Below are positions 20,991-31,645 of a stretch of DNA of 64,000 nt, piece by piece. The position numbers and the translations under genes are program-made. The notes beneath the pieces were generated by a model. It did not search any database. It was not told the DNA's origin and saw nothing but the letters and a program-made list of their open reading frames with translations. The DNA lies in contig NADL03000642.1 in the NCBI GenBank assembly GCA_002205965.3, forward strand, positions 124,001 through 188,000, written 5' to 3'. The DNA is from Kappaphycus alvarezii (Eukaryota; Rhodophyta; Florideophyceae; Gigartinales; Solieriaceae). Each line of letters opens with the position of its first letter. Positions within the stretch are counted from its first letter, which is position 1.

Positions 20991-21669
20991 GGATAGGACA
21001 GCAGCCTAATATGGGCTTGGGAATAGATCAACAGCCAAACTTCCCCTCTTTGTGTAACTCAAGAGATCGTCATCTTCATACGGCCCGCCCTTCGTTCTAG
21101 CCTCCGCGGCAAAATTCTGAATTTCTAAATTACCAGCAAGGCCCTAGCCGGTCTCGTCCCATAGAGCGCTGGCGCGACCATCGAACATTTGGCCGAGGGG
21201 AACACCACAACCCGGCACATTTCTGTCGGGAAACTGGTGCCCAGATTGACGTGTAAATTTCTTATCAGAAGGAGAAAATGGTTTGGTGTTTTAATCGTGA
21301 GAGGTATCGTTGCTGTTATCTGGCGTCGTGGTGTGCAGGGGGGCCTAACTGATTGAACGGCCAAAGTATACATCAAAAGACCGTAATAATACCGGCCAAA
21401 AGGTACACAGCAGTTGAAGTCACAGCCGCCGCAGTGTGCCCTCGAGAATGACCTCCGGAAAACCAGCCAAACATGCCTAGCTCTCGCTAGTCGGCATTTT
21501 CAGCAGATATGATGGCATTTATGAAGTCCTCTCGAGGGTCAAAAATGCTGTACAGGGGTTTTCTTCGTAAACAAGATTAGGAATTTCTGACGATGGGTTT
21601 GAAAAGAGAATAACGAGGCCTTGAACCTGGCCTCCAAGACTAACCTAAAGCCCGTATTATGTTCATGAA
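20991..21669. other. Stretch with no recognised gene
   Basis: 21264-21310 looks like a decayed minus-strand LINE tail (AAATGGTTTGGTGTTTTAATC). No other feature is recognised. Short frames have no domain. Confidence 0.35.
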
Positions 21670-23120
21670 GGGGGGTGAAATTGTGGTGCTTTAGTGATTA
21701 GACATGTAGGACGGCTATTTTCCGAAGACTAGGGGCCAGGTCTGTGTACTAGAGATTCTAAAAATGAGGCAGAGTAAGGAGGGACAACCTCACGGGGCTG
21801 TTTGAGGCCAGCCGTAAGGTGTGCTGCGTTGGACGAATCCGTCACCGCAGCGTATCTTTGCATAAGGACAGATCTTGGCTCCCCGAAGGTCTCTATGACT
21901 CGTACGGCGACGTGCCTGGCCACGTCTGTCAGTACTGCGAATGCGTCCATGTGCCACCCGCCAAGCGTGGAGATCGGCCTGGGATCAGTCGGGACCTAGC
22001 ATGCGCGGTGATGAAGTCTTGATACCTCCTCAACTTTGACGCTTTCGCTTCGATGAGAGATGTCAAGGGGTTGAAGCAACGGGCCGCGTGTTTGAGGGAG
22101 GAAGTTAATTGACGAATCCAGTGTCGAAAAAGTCTGTCCCTCCGGTACTTCCGATACCCTTGATGCCTGGCCTAGTGCGATGTCGGCCATTGGGACAAAG
22201 TTCCATGGCCGGGTGCCGCGTGGCCTTTGTTAAGTCCGACGTGGGGACCGTAACATGGCGGTCGTGACGACTGACTCGTTCTCGCCCATGCAAGCAGTGC
22301 ATGAGGTTGTCAGCGAAGATGTTTAGGGTTTCCGGGTAATTTTTCCTGGGGCACGGGGTGTTGGGGCGAAGATCAGTACCTGGCAATAATATTGGAGCCG
22401 GACGGAGAAAGCTTTTGGAGCAATGTGTGTCTTAAGGCCCGGGCATGGTGTGCAGTATACCCGTTGTTTTGCTTCCGGGAGGCCCATCGACGAGCGAAAA
22501 GCTTACCTTCTGCCGTCACCAGGGGTTATGAACTCTTGAGCCGCTTCGTGAATTGCATTCGTCAGTTTCTTCTGCGAAGGTGGGTTGTTGGAGCAAAAGA
22601 AGCAACAAGTGAGGAAAGTGGCGGCGGCAATGTCGGGCGCCGACGTGAGGCCTATCCCTAGCGATGGTTTCTTGGGGTTTAGGAGTTTCACTGGGAGCTC
22701 GAGTTCCCGAAAGACCTCACGGTCGAGGACGCCTCTAGCCAGAGTTCGGACGCATTTCTCGATCATCTCGTCTGAGCACCTGGCGCCTTCCGCCGTACTA
22801 AAAGGGGGAACGACGCGTACGAAGTAGCCAACCTTGCAGACTCCAAAGAAATTTCGGAGGAGTTGAAGGGCCACTTGTGTGTCGTCGGGATCGGCGATTG
22901 TTCCTCTGAAGGGCAGAAGAGACTCGACGTTTTCGTAGCAATCTTGTTGCATAAATGCTGCTGAGCGTATCAAAGCGTTGAGAATGCTAGTTCTGTCGCT
23001 ATATACTTGCCTTAGTCCGGCTGGATAAAGCTCTTGGATGGACTGCAGTGGTGCAGTAGGACACCAAACCTTGCTCTTTGTCAGGGACAGATGGAGGCCA
23101 CGTTTTGTGGCATACTGACG
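21670..23120 (-). mobile_element. LINE-B 3' half, minus strand
   Basis: From right to left the protein blocks run in LINE-B order. LHLSLTKS-type sequence lies near 23.09 kb. A frame at 22503-22973 holds GVCKVGYFVRVVPPFSTAEGA and NPPSQKKLTNAIHEAAQE. A zinc-knuckle/endonuclease frame at 22105-22386 holds NLMHCLHG and TRPGIKGIG, followed by GTDFFDTGFVN. The C-terminal block AFAVLTDVARHVAVRVIE lies near 21.9 kb. The endonuclease PD is changed to PG (TRPG), so a catalytic aspartate appears lost. Frame changes separate these pieces. A decayed terminal motif near 21.67-21.72 kb may be its 3' end. Confidence 0.75.
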
Positions 23121-23182
23121 ACGAAAGGACTTCCTCTGCTCTCAGTTTCTGCTCGTGGGTTCCGATTATATACCCTTTACAT

Positions 23183-23897
23183 GAGAAAAGGTTTAGGTGT
23201 TTTACTCTTGGAAGATATATCCGATCTACTCCATGATTTTCCAGACAACCATAATCGGCTCAAAAAGGTATACCGACACAGTAATGGGGAAGAAACTACG
23301 CTCCCTAAAAGGATACCTGATACCATGGCTGTATTAAGAGCTGCCCTAGCCCTCTATCGCCATCCTCGTTAGAGGACTGCAAATCCTGTATTCTCAGGAC
23401 GATGGGGTGCAGGAGCGAAGAGCTGTCCACCCAGGTCGGATATATCTTTCAAGAGTAAAACACCCAAACCTTTCCCCCAGGTTGTCGCCCTGTCGGGCTC
23501 CAACCACGCTCCGCATGGTCCTCGAGCCTACCCATACTTGTGCCGGCACTAGCTCCCTCCCCATTACTCTGTCGGTATACCCTTTTTGAGTCAATTGTAG
23601 TTTTCAGGAAAACCATGTGATAGATCGGATATATCTTCCAAGAGTAAAACACCCAACCTTTTCCCTTTGGCATAGCAACACAACACCCATAGAAGCCATA
23701 GAAGGAGCTCAGGGAACAGACCTTTCATAGATTGGATGAACGAGGATCGAGGCCGCAGAGGTTGAACGCATTGTTGAGGTCGACAGACAGCAATGCGTGA
23801 TCTGCCCTCTTTCCAAAGGGAAAGGTTTGGGTGTTTTACTCTTGGAAGATATATCCGGTCTATCCCATGGTTTTCAAGACAACCGTAATCAACTCTG
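23183..23897. repeat. Cluster of four LINE-B/C tails in mixed orientation
   Basis: 23183-23320 (-), 23437-23482 (+), 23548-23665 (+) and 23816-23897 (-) each contain the terminal motif (AAACCTTTCC and GGATATATCTTCCAAGAG or their complements). The longer ones also contain the preceding untranslated block (ACTCTGTCGGTATACCC, CCATTACTCT). None keeps coding sequence. They lie just left of the young copia, so this site has taken repeated insertions. Confidence 0.8.
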
Positions 23898-24012
23898 TAC
23901 CATTCTTTGCGTAGTATGCACTACTGTGTCAGTCCAGGCTCTTGTTGTTACCTCATCTTAAAAGATGCTGGAAGTATAGTACAGCTTTCTTGGACACTCT
24001 TCACTGTAGACA

Positions 24013-24566
24013 TGTGAAAATTGACCAAATATTTTAATCTCTATCCCGGTGTCCTACAGTGATGCTGAATTGTGGAGCAATATTTTTATTGAGGCCCACA
24101 ATTTATATTTATTATGAATCATCAAGGAATAATTTTATCTATTTTACACTGGCACTATTTTATGCTGAATTCAGTGTGAAATAATTTTTATGTCCTACAG
24201 TTGGGTTTTTATATTATACAGGCTATAATTATTGCATTTATGCTACCAACAAATTATTATCTGGATGATTGCTTACCTGGAAAATACCGCAATAATTATT
24301 GCTGAGCCTGAATTATGTCTGCCAAAATTATTGAACGTCTCACCTGATTTTTGTAGCAGGTTCACCCTGGTGTAGATTGTAAGTAGTCTAGGTTGTTAGA
24401 AATATTTTTACATCCTCGGGCTATCGAAATATTCCCCTCGATCAGATATTATTAAATTTGGTTTTCTACTCATTATTCATTCTAAGTGCAATTGTGGCAT
24501 TTATTTAATTATTCAAGTTGGAACTATTTATTATTATTTGGATCTACATATCCCAACTATTTTGCA
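24013..24566 (+). repeat. 5' LTR of copia C1
   Basis: 554 bp, TGTGAAAATTGACC to CTATTTTGCA, AT-rich. It is nearly identical to 28538-29090 and present in reverse at 63379-63932. A diverged relative is the solo LTR at 54443-55008. It should carry the promoter and 3' processing signal of the element. Confidence 0.95.
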
Positions 24567-24580
24567 GTTATGGGCCCAGA
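24567..24580 (+). other. Primer-binding site of copia C1, overlapping the Gag start
   Basis: GTTATGGGCCCAGA directly follows the 5' LTR. It is complementary to the anticodon-stem region of initiator methionine tRNA, the primer known for Drosophila copia. The ATG in it (24570-24572) opens the Gag frame. Confidence 0.8.
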
Positions 24581-25286
24581 TCGCCCCGAAATTCCTTCAA
24601 GGCCGAAATTTTCATGGGATCTTCGCACGGCTCCATGGACGGATGGTAAAGGACCTCAAGAAAAATATTTTAGTGCTGTTCAAAAATGGAAATCTGTTCA
24701 TGATTTATTACCAGCATCAAATTCTAATAAGGTTCCTAAGGCAGTACAAGGTCTTGTCTTACAATCACAATTATTTGGAAGAGCTCTTGATATTTGTAAG
24801 AAACTTCCAGACACAGAAATTCAGTCTGAAAATGGTGCATTAGCGATTGCTAACGCTATTCATAAGGTGGATCCTCTATCATCTATATCAGATACATTTC
24901 AAAAATTCTTCGATCTATTGCACACTACTCGTGGTGATAGTGAGTCTTTCAAAAATTTTGAATCACGGTTTGATGCTCAAATTGCCCGATTTCATTCATC
25001 TACTGGTACTTCGAAATTACCTGAAGCACTGGTATCATTTTTGCTCCTGGCTAATTCCAAAATTGATTTAAACCAGCGAGTATCTATTTTGGCTGCTGCT
25101 TCTCCGAAGCATGAAGAAGCCGATTTGGAAAAAGGAAAAATCCTAGAATTAATCAAATATTCAGAAATATCATCTATTATTCGTGCATGTGATAAACCAA
25201 AAAATACAAATCAAATATATGGAAATGCTCAAAAATATATCTCTTCAATCAATCAAATATTTCATACGGAGAAAAGAAAAATTTGA
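24570..25286 (+). pseudogene. Gag region of copia C1
   Basis: An open frame starting at the ATG inside the primer-binding site: MGPDRPEIPSRPKFSWDL at the N-terminus, about 238 codons. In copia elements Gag forms the virus-like particle that packages the RNA. The zinc-knuckle part lies in the next frame, from about 25.28 kb. The frame upstream of this ATG is also open but lies in the LTR, so the ATG at 24570 is the better start. Treated as a fossil. Confidence 0.7.
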
Positions 25287-28200
25287 AGAAAAATAATAAG
25301 CAAAGATTATCTCCTGAAGACTTTGCTGCGCTCAAGGCAAAATCAACTTGTGACCGATGTGGAGAAATTGGCCATTGGGCCTATGAAAAAGATAAATGCA
25401 AGAGTGCTAAAAATTATCATAAAGGTTCATCATCTAGAATGGGAAATGCAGAAAATATCAAAGACAAAAATGATTCTGGTTCTGTAACATTTCATATGGT
25501 AAAAACGGTGCTTGATTCTCCGTCAATACGTTATACCCAGGTCCGTTACTTGATGATGGAGCACCGTATAGTGGAATGGGTATTGTTGAATTACGAGCAC
25601 TTTCGAAATTTATTTTACCGGAATGGAATGGAATTCTTGATGAACTTCCTGAATGTATCAAGGACACGCCCTTCTGGCAATACGGAAATGGCGACCACTC
25701 AAGCGAAAAAAGAAAAATGATCGGTTCAATATTTTTATCAGCTATTTCAGACAATGGAAATCAGGTTAAAATAAGGCATCTAATAATCAGTGGATCATCT
25801 CAATGGGTTATTGGAAGAAATATCACAAGAAAATCAAATATTATTCATATGACGGACAATCGCATCGAGTTCGAGTCCGCAAATAATTCAATCGATTCTA
25901 TAACATTGGTGGATCATGGTCATCATTGTTATGTACCCGGAAATATATTTATACAATCATCCGAACCTATTGAAAACTCATTTCTATCAGCAATTTGTTC
26001 CAACAATATCAATACATCAAAAAATATATCTTGGGCTGAAAAGAAGAAAATAATTAATAAGGTTCACAAACATGTATGTGGTCACAAATTATGATGATAT
26101 AAAACTATTGTTACAAAGAAATTTTATATGGGACGATGAATGCAAAAAATATTTATCAAGCATAATTGACTCCTGCAAATTTTGTGATGTCACAAAAAAA
26201 CCATCTCATCCTCGTGCAGTATCTTTAAGCTCTATATCCGCGGATTTAATGAATTGGTTTGTGTGGATCATTTTTTTGTGGAAAACTTGGATATTTTTCA
26301 CATTATGGACTCGGTTACCAGGTATTCAACTGGTTCAATAGTGCCTCTTTAAGGATGGAAAATTGCATTGATTGTATTGAGACTCTCTGGTTAACACCAT
26401 TTTGGGACCCTAACAATTTAATGGGAGATCAGGCGTTTGACAATGATATTTTCAGAAGCTATCTTGAGGAAAGAGGAATTTCATTTTGTCCTATTGGTTC
26501 CCGCCGCCACAACAAAAATTTATTGAGTCAAACATAAATATTGAGAGAATTTATATCCGTTTAAAAATATCCGATTTTTGCAAGTAATACGGTTCGTATT
26601 GCTCGAATGTTTCAAATATCAATGATTTATATGGAAATGATGTTGTTTCTTCATACGAGCTTGCCACTGGTCACACTCGACCATCGATAATTCTGGTCCT
26701 CGAAGTCTACCAAATGATTTAAGAGAAGCTCATAATGAGCTAATAGCCAAGAGGAAATTAAATCTTATTCTAAAATCAAAGTCTGTGACCGATATTCCAA
26801 TTAATGTTGGCGATATTGTGGAAATTTTTATTCATCTACCAAATCAGAAAAAGGATCTTGGTCATCGCCCAAACCAGTATTGAAATTCGAAAAAAATCTC
26901 TTATCGTCACAGTACCTGGATCCAATGGAAAATTTATACATGCGGCAATTGAAGATGTCCGACATTCCGTTTCATCTAATGAACTAGCATACCAAATTCA
27001 AAAGGCAAATGATTTATTGAGTCAGTCTATTGAATATTCTGTGGAAGATATTTCTGATGAAACAAATATTACCGAAGTGAAGAATGTGGGCGAAAACAAT
27101 TTTGACGATCATTCTGATGATGGTAATTTTAACCAAATATGAATACTGATGCGAAAATATAATGAATCAGAAAGTGATGTAAATTTATCAGAATCTAAAA
27201 ACACATTATCTCTCGAAATGTTCCGATTGAATCTGAACTTAGTTCCCTACACCCTGAAAATTTAATTCATATCCCTATTGATGAAAACGATGGAATTGAT
27301 GCGCATGAAATTGAGTTGTTACCTGGAACGGAATTGAAATCATCTGAACAAAAAGATCTGAGTTTTTATCATAAAAGGTTTGGATCTAAAGAATTTTTAC
27401 TTCATCAAGCATCTGGACTTCCATCTCATATTATTTCAAATGCGTACAATACGGAAGAAAATAATTTTCTCACTACGTGTTCAAAAATTCATGTTTCAAA
27501 AATTCCTCCCGACTCGAATGTAATATCCAATCATGTTTTATACAAAATAAAATTTTGGATGATGGAAAATATTATTGCAAGGCTCGAATTGCTCCGCATG
27601 GAAATGAGGACAAGGAGAAAAATAATTTGAGAACTGATTCGGAATCTTGTTCTCCGATGGCAATTAGAATTCTATTATCAATTGCTACAATTTTCAAATG
27701 GAATTTATCAAAGGTTGATGTGAAGTCTGCATTTTTACAATCTGGATCAGCATTACGAGATGTTTATGTGAGACCTCCTCGGGAATGCTCTGAAAAATCC
27801 TTCTATTGTTTATTACTGTCTGCTTTTACAGCAAGTTATTTACAACAGAAAAGGTCAAATCCATTGGTTCGTGATTTATCTATCCAATCTTCTATGCTTC
27901 GGAATTAAAAATCTTTTGGTTCTACAAGCACGTATCGGCGCCCGGAAGTTTCTGGAAATTTCAATTTATCAGTTGTTGTTTTTTCTGATGCAGGAAAACC
28001 AGCCGGATCGACAAATGCGCAACTTGGATGTATTGGTGGGTTGGTACTTGGGTCCTTAAATTGTAATTCAATATTTCATACAATTTATTGGCATTCACAT
28101 CTGTCTCCGCGTCCTGTTAAATTTATTGCATCTGGTGAAATATTGGCTGCTGGTGAAGCTATTGAGGAAGGAAAAATTATTGCAGCAGCATACAGTACAC

Positions 28201-28505
28201 TTCTAAATATCAATATTCCTCTTCATGTTGCTGTTGATTCAAAAGATCTATTCAGCTCTCCATCTACTTGTCGTGTGCCTAAAGACAAATCTATATTAGA
28301 GCGGATGTTCAATTAATTCGATATAATTTCGAAACGAACAAAATCAAGAAAATGCTATGGATACCTGGTTCTATTAATCCCTCCGACACGCTCGCAAAAA
28401 AGGAAAGTCCTGTATCTGATATGCTCAAGCTCCTTCTATTTGATGGATCTATACCGATGGATATGAGTAATATTTTATCTCGGGATTCATCTCAATCAAC
28501 AGGAT
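25283..28505 (+). pseudogene. Pol region of copia C1 (zinc knuckle, protease, integrase, RT, RNase H)
   Basis: Recognised in order: the CCHC knuckle of nucleocapsid, an integrase zinc-binding/core zone at about 26.0-26.5 kb, reverse transcriptase motifs at 27.5-27.8 kb (SPMAIRILLS, KVDVKSAFLQ) and RNase H at about 28.0-28.3 kb. The RNase H part (ASGEILAAGEAIEEGK, VAVDSKDLFSSPS) is unlike the STEAEY-type of plant copia and marks a divergent copia branch. Broken. Confidence 0.75.
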
Positions 28506-28537
28506 AAATTTAGTTCAATATTTCAAAGGGAAAGTGG

Positions 28538-29090
28538 TGTGAAAATTGACCAAATATTTCAGTCTCTATCCTGGTGTCCTACAGTGATGCTGAATTGTGG
28601 AGCAATATTTTTATTGAGGCCCACAATTTATATTTATTATGAATCATCAAGGAATAATTTTATCTATTTTACACTGGCACTATTTTATGCTGAATTCAGT
28701 GTGAAATAATTTTTATGTCCTACAGTTGGGTTTTTATATTATACAGGCTATAATTATTGCATTTATGCTACCAACAAATTATTATCTGGATGATTGCTTA
28801 CCTGGAAAATACCGCAATAATTATTGCTGAGCCTGAATTATGTCTGCCAAAATTATTGAACGTCTCACCTGATTTTGTAGCAGGTTCACCCTGGTGTAGA
28901 TTGTAAGTAGTCTAGGTTGTTAGAAATATTTTTACATCCTCGGGCTATCGAAATATTCCCCTCGATCAGATATTATTAAATTTGGTTTTCTATTCATTAT
29001 TCATTCTAAGTGCAATTGTGGCATTTATTTAATTATTCAAGTTGGAACTATTTATTATTGTTTGGATCTACCTATCCCAATTATTTTGCA
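28538..29090 (+). repeat. 3' LTR of copia C1
   Basis: 553 bp, TG to CA, nearly identical to the 5' LTR, and followed by the target duplication AGACA. Confidence 0.95.
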
Positions 29091-29095
29091 AGACA

Positions 29096-29499
29096 GCTTC
29101 CGACGATTCTGCGCAGGTCTCTCCAAACGGTATCGATCTTGGAGACCCGTCCTTGTTTGCCAGTGGCTTGAGTGGGGCTCATGTCATCGACGAAAGAAAA
29201 CAGGAATAACTGGAGCTCCACGAGAGGCTGTTAAGTGGATCAATTTTGGAATAGACTTCAGAAATAAAGCCTACGTGAAGGAGGAGGAAGCTCGCAACAG
29301 TTCCATGAGGTGACATGGCATAAGTCCCGAGCACGGAGCAGCGAAACCGGGTTTAAAGGCTCGGATAGGGCGGAAGACATCCCCTTCAGTAAAATATCCA
29401 CAGCTTGAGGAATATTATGTCAGAAACATTGGCGACCTTAAAGAAATACAACACTGGCTGCTGGTAGGCTGCGTTGAATTGGTTGGCTTGGCGTGCTGC
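29096..29499. other. Stretch with no recognised gene
   Basis: An open frame continues from the LTR to 29313 (ending KAYVKEEEARNSSMR) with no recognised domain. Nothing else is seen. Confidence 0.3.
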
Positions 29500-30269
29500 G
29501 CTAGCCGTGCTGGAATTTTACTCTCAATTTTTTTTCAAATATTTTTAGAGGGACGCTGTGCAATACACAGTAGCGGTGCTGCGCTAGTAAATATACTGCT
29601 CAGGTGCACAAATTTTGGGACTTTGGAACTGAATATAATGAAGTAGGAGGGGATGCCCAGAGAGGATGCCCAGGGACATCGGTCATGGAGCTGATTAAAG
29701 ATATTATTAGTGATCTATATATTACAGTTAGATACCACGGGAAGTTGCTAACCACTCGAAGGAATATTTGTGGAATAAAGGAATACCATGAATATTCTAC
29801 AGGAATTTCTTGCTTCTGATCTTTAGTATGACTATTGTGAGGAGTGATGCATATTTTTATCCTGGAAGTATCTTATGCTGATATCTATAGTCCACGTGAA
29901 TATTTTTGGTACATTCCGTGCCTTTTTGTATGTATCTGCGATCTTTATGATTACCCAAAAAGTATACAGAAGCTGAGTAAATTGCTTCTTATTGGAAGAG
30001 TCAAGCTAATTGGCAGAAATCTTCAAGTCTAGTCCCAAGTAGCTAGGAAGTTGAGAGTCAAACTAAAAACCAAATATTTTTTTACGCTAGTCAAGAAGCA
30101 CAAATAGTAGACTCTTCCCCTTCTACACTCTCTTTTAGCTCCTTGAACTTTTGTCCTTCCCCATCTCTTCGTTTCTAATCACCTATACCACGATTACACT
30201 TTGGCCGCTTGCAACGCCTCCATCTAGGGGTGATTAATTGTGACGATATCTTTACGCGACGATTTATCA
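29500..30269 (+). repeat. Solo gypsy-type LTR (related to the G1 LTR)
   Basis: Its left part (CGTGCTGCGCTAGCC, ATTTTTAGAGGGACGCTGTG) matches the G1 LTR at 3550-3650. Its right part from about 29.91 kb matches G1 3770-4072, through CGACGATTTATCA. The middle (29.69-29.83 kb) resembles the C-terminal part of the acidic ORF of 57.8-57.9 kb. No pol sequence flanks it. It is diverged and old. Confidence 0.65.
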
Positions 30270-30356
30270 ATTTCAAAATATTCCTCGTTGGAAGAAGTAG
30301 CATCTGCTGTTCATGATTCGGTGCTTGTTAAGGGCGTACGTCGAGGAAAGCTGGGC

Positions 30357-30535
30357 AGCAAGGTTTGGGTTTTTCATCTTGAAAGATATATTCGATCTAT
30401 CCTAAAGTTCGAGGGAGCCATAATCGACTCAAAACATTGTCCCGGTACAGTAATACAGTAATGGGGAGGAGCTATGATTCCTAAAAGGTCCCCCTATCGC
30501 CACAGATCAAGCAGGCAGCTGTTTCAGTGACTCTT
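30357..30535 (-). mobile_element. LINE-B 3' end, minus strand
   Basis: From the left: AAGGTTTGGGTTTTTCATC, GAAAGATATATTCGATCTAT, ACTCAAAACATTG, ATTCCTAAAAGG, and the start of the coding block (ATCAAGCAGGCAGCTG). This is the 3' untranslated region plus a few codons of LINE-B, 5'-truncated. Confidence 0.7.
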
Positions 30536-31185
30536 TCGACAGTGATTCTTTATTCGGAAGCATTAAATAATTCTATCATGTGTCTGAACCTATCTGCATT
30601 GGATTGTTTAATAAGCTTTATGAAAGTGGTGTCTGAATAGGCGAGTTTGGCCAGCATAAGTGACGAGAACAAGAAATTCTTGGCGAAAAGCTACTTCGAG
30701 AGTTGTGGTAAGTTTGTATCTCCGAGTATGCAGCTCTGGGCTGCCTCCAGTAGTACTGTATAATATAAATACGATAGGCACCCGTGAAAGTTGGTGGGGA
30801 TATGAGCCACGACTCGAATGTATGTGTTAAGTACTTGTTACACTGTCGGTAGGGATTAAACAAGTTTTTGTATTACATCAGGAGGAGGGCACGTCGTTGG
30901 GGGCGGCCGCGGTGGTGAAGCATCGGGCATTAGCACTACATGGACTGCAGGTGCTGGAACCTTTTTGCAGCTGAGACTCATGTAAGGGGGTTTAGTGTCT
31001 CATTGCTGTATTGATAATGCATAGGGGGCACTTTAATTTCGAGAACCCGAAAATCCGATTTTCCGTTGGACCACGTACCTTTGACCGTACGTGCTGGTTG
31101 TGGCAGCCGCAGTAACAGTACCAAAAATTGTTGAGATATTTGTGTAGGGAGTAGTACTATTGTCGCTTTTGTTCCCAGCTTTTAT
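30536..31185. other. Stretch with no recognised gene
   Basis: Contains a short GC-rich run (GGGGGCGGCCGCGG near 30.9 kb). No domain or shared repeat is identified. Confidence 0.35.
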
Positions 31186-31189
31186 CCTA

Positions 31190-31645
31190 TGCAGTTTACA
31201 GACCGAATGTGAGCGAGCAGTTCGGCGACAGTCTGAAACTTTTTTCAGTAGGGGTTTTACAATGAGTAATGTCCGAGAGTGTCAAAGGCGTCGTCAAGGT
31301 CCGGCCAGCGAGAGGACGTATGCAGTGCTAGAAGCGGTTGCTGGAATGTGATTTTTATGGGTTTTCAGTGCTATATATGACGATTTCTAGAGTAATCTAC
31401 TGTACTTTCGATTTATTACATGTTACTTCTAACGTTTCCTATGGTACTGCACAGTACAGTATTTAACAGTAGTAAACTTCTGTACAGATAATTTTCGGCC
31501 AAAGAGCGACCGGGTGCCCTTTATGTAGCTTAGAACCCGAAGAGTCTGGGCTGCAAGAGGGGGGGCAAAGTCCTGTCCTCCCCATCTTCTACTGAAAAAA
31601 ATCTTCCTCTCATCAGCCCTTTTCAAACCACGTTTCCTTTCATGG
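31190..31645 (+). repeat. 5' LTR of G2 (approximate ends)
   Basis: Pairs with 37320-37660. Shared blocks include TTATGGGTT, a run rich in GTAC/ACAGTAC, AACCCGAAG/ACACCCGAAG, and TCTTCCTCTCATCAGCCCTTTTC against TTTTCCTCCTCTCACTAGCCC. TG/CA ends could not be fixed. Confidence 0.6.

Larger units (their letters stand above)
24008..29095 (+). mobile_element. Ty1/copia element C1 with target duplication AGACA
   Basis: Two LTRs (24013-24566, 28538-29090) both begin TG and end CA and are flanked by AGACA at 24008-24012 and 29091-29095. Inside are a Gag frame, a zinc knuckle (CDRCGEIGHWAYEKDKC near 25.35 kb), integrase-region pieces (CKFC near 26.18 kb), then reverse transcriptase (SKVDVKSAFLQ near 27.72 kb) and RNase H (VAVDSKDLFSS near 28.25 kb). 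Integrase before RT marks copia. The LTRs differ at about eight of 554 positions by eye, so the insertion is young. The coding part is nevertheless broken, with roughly eight breaks. Confidence 0.93.
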
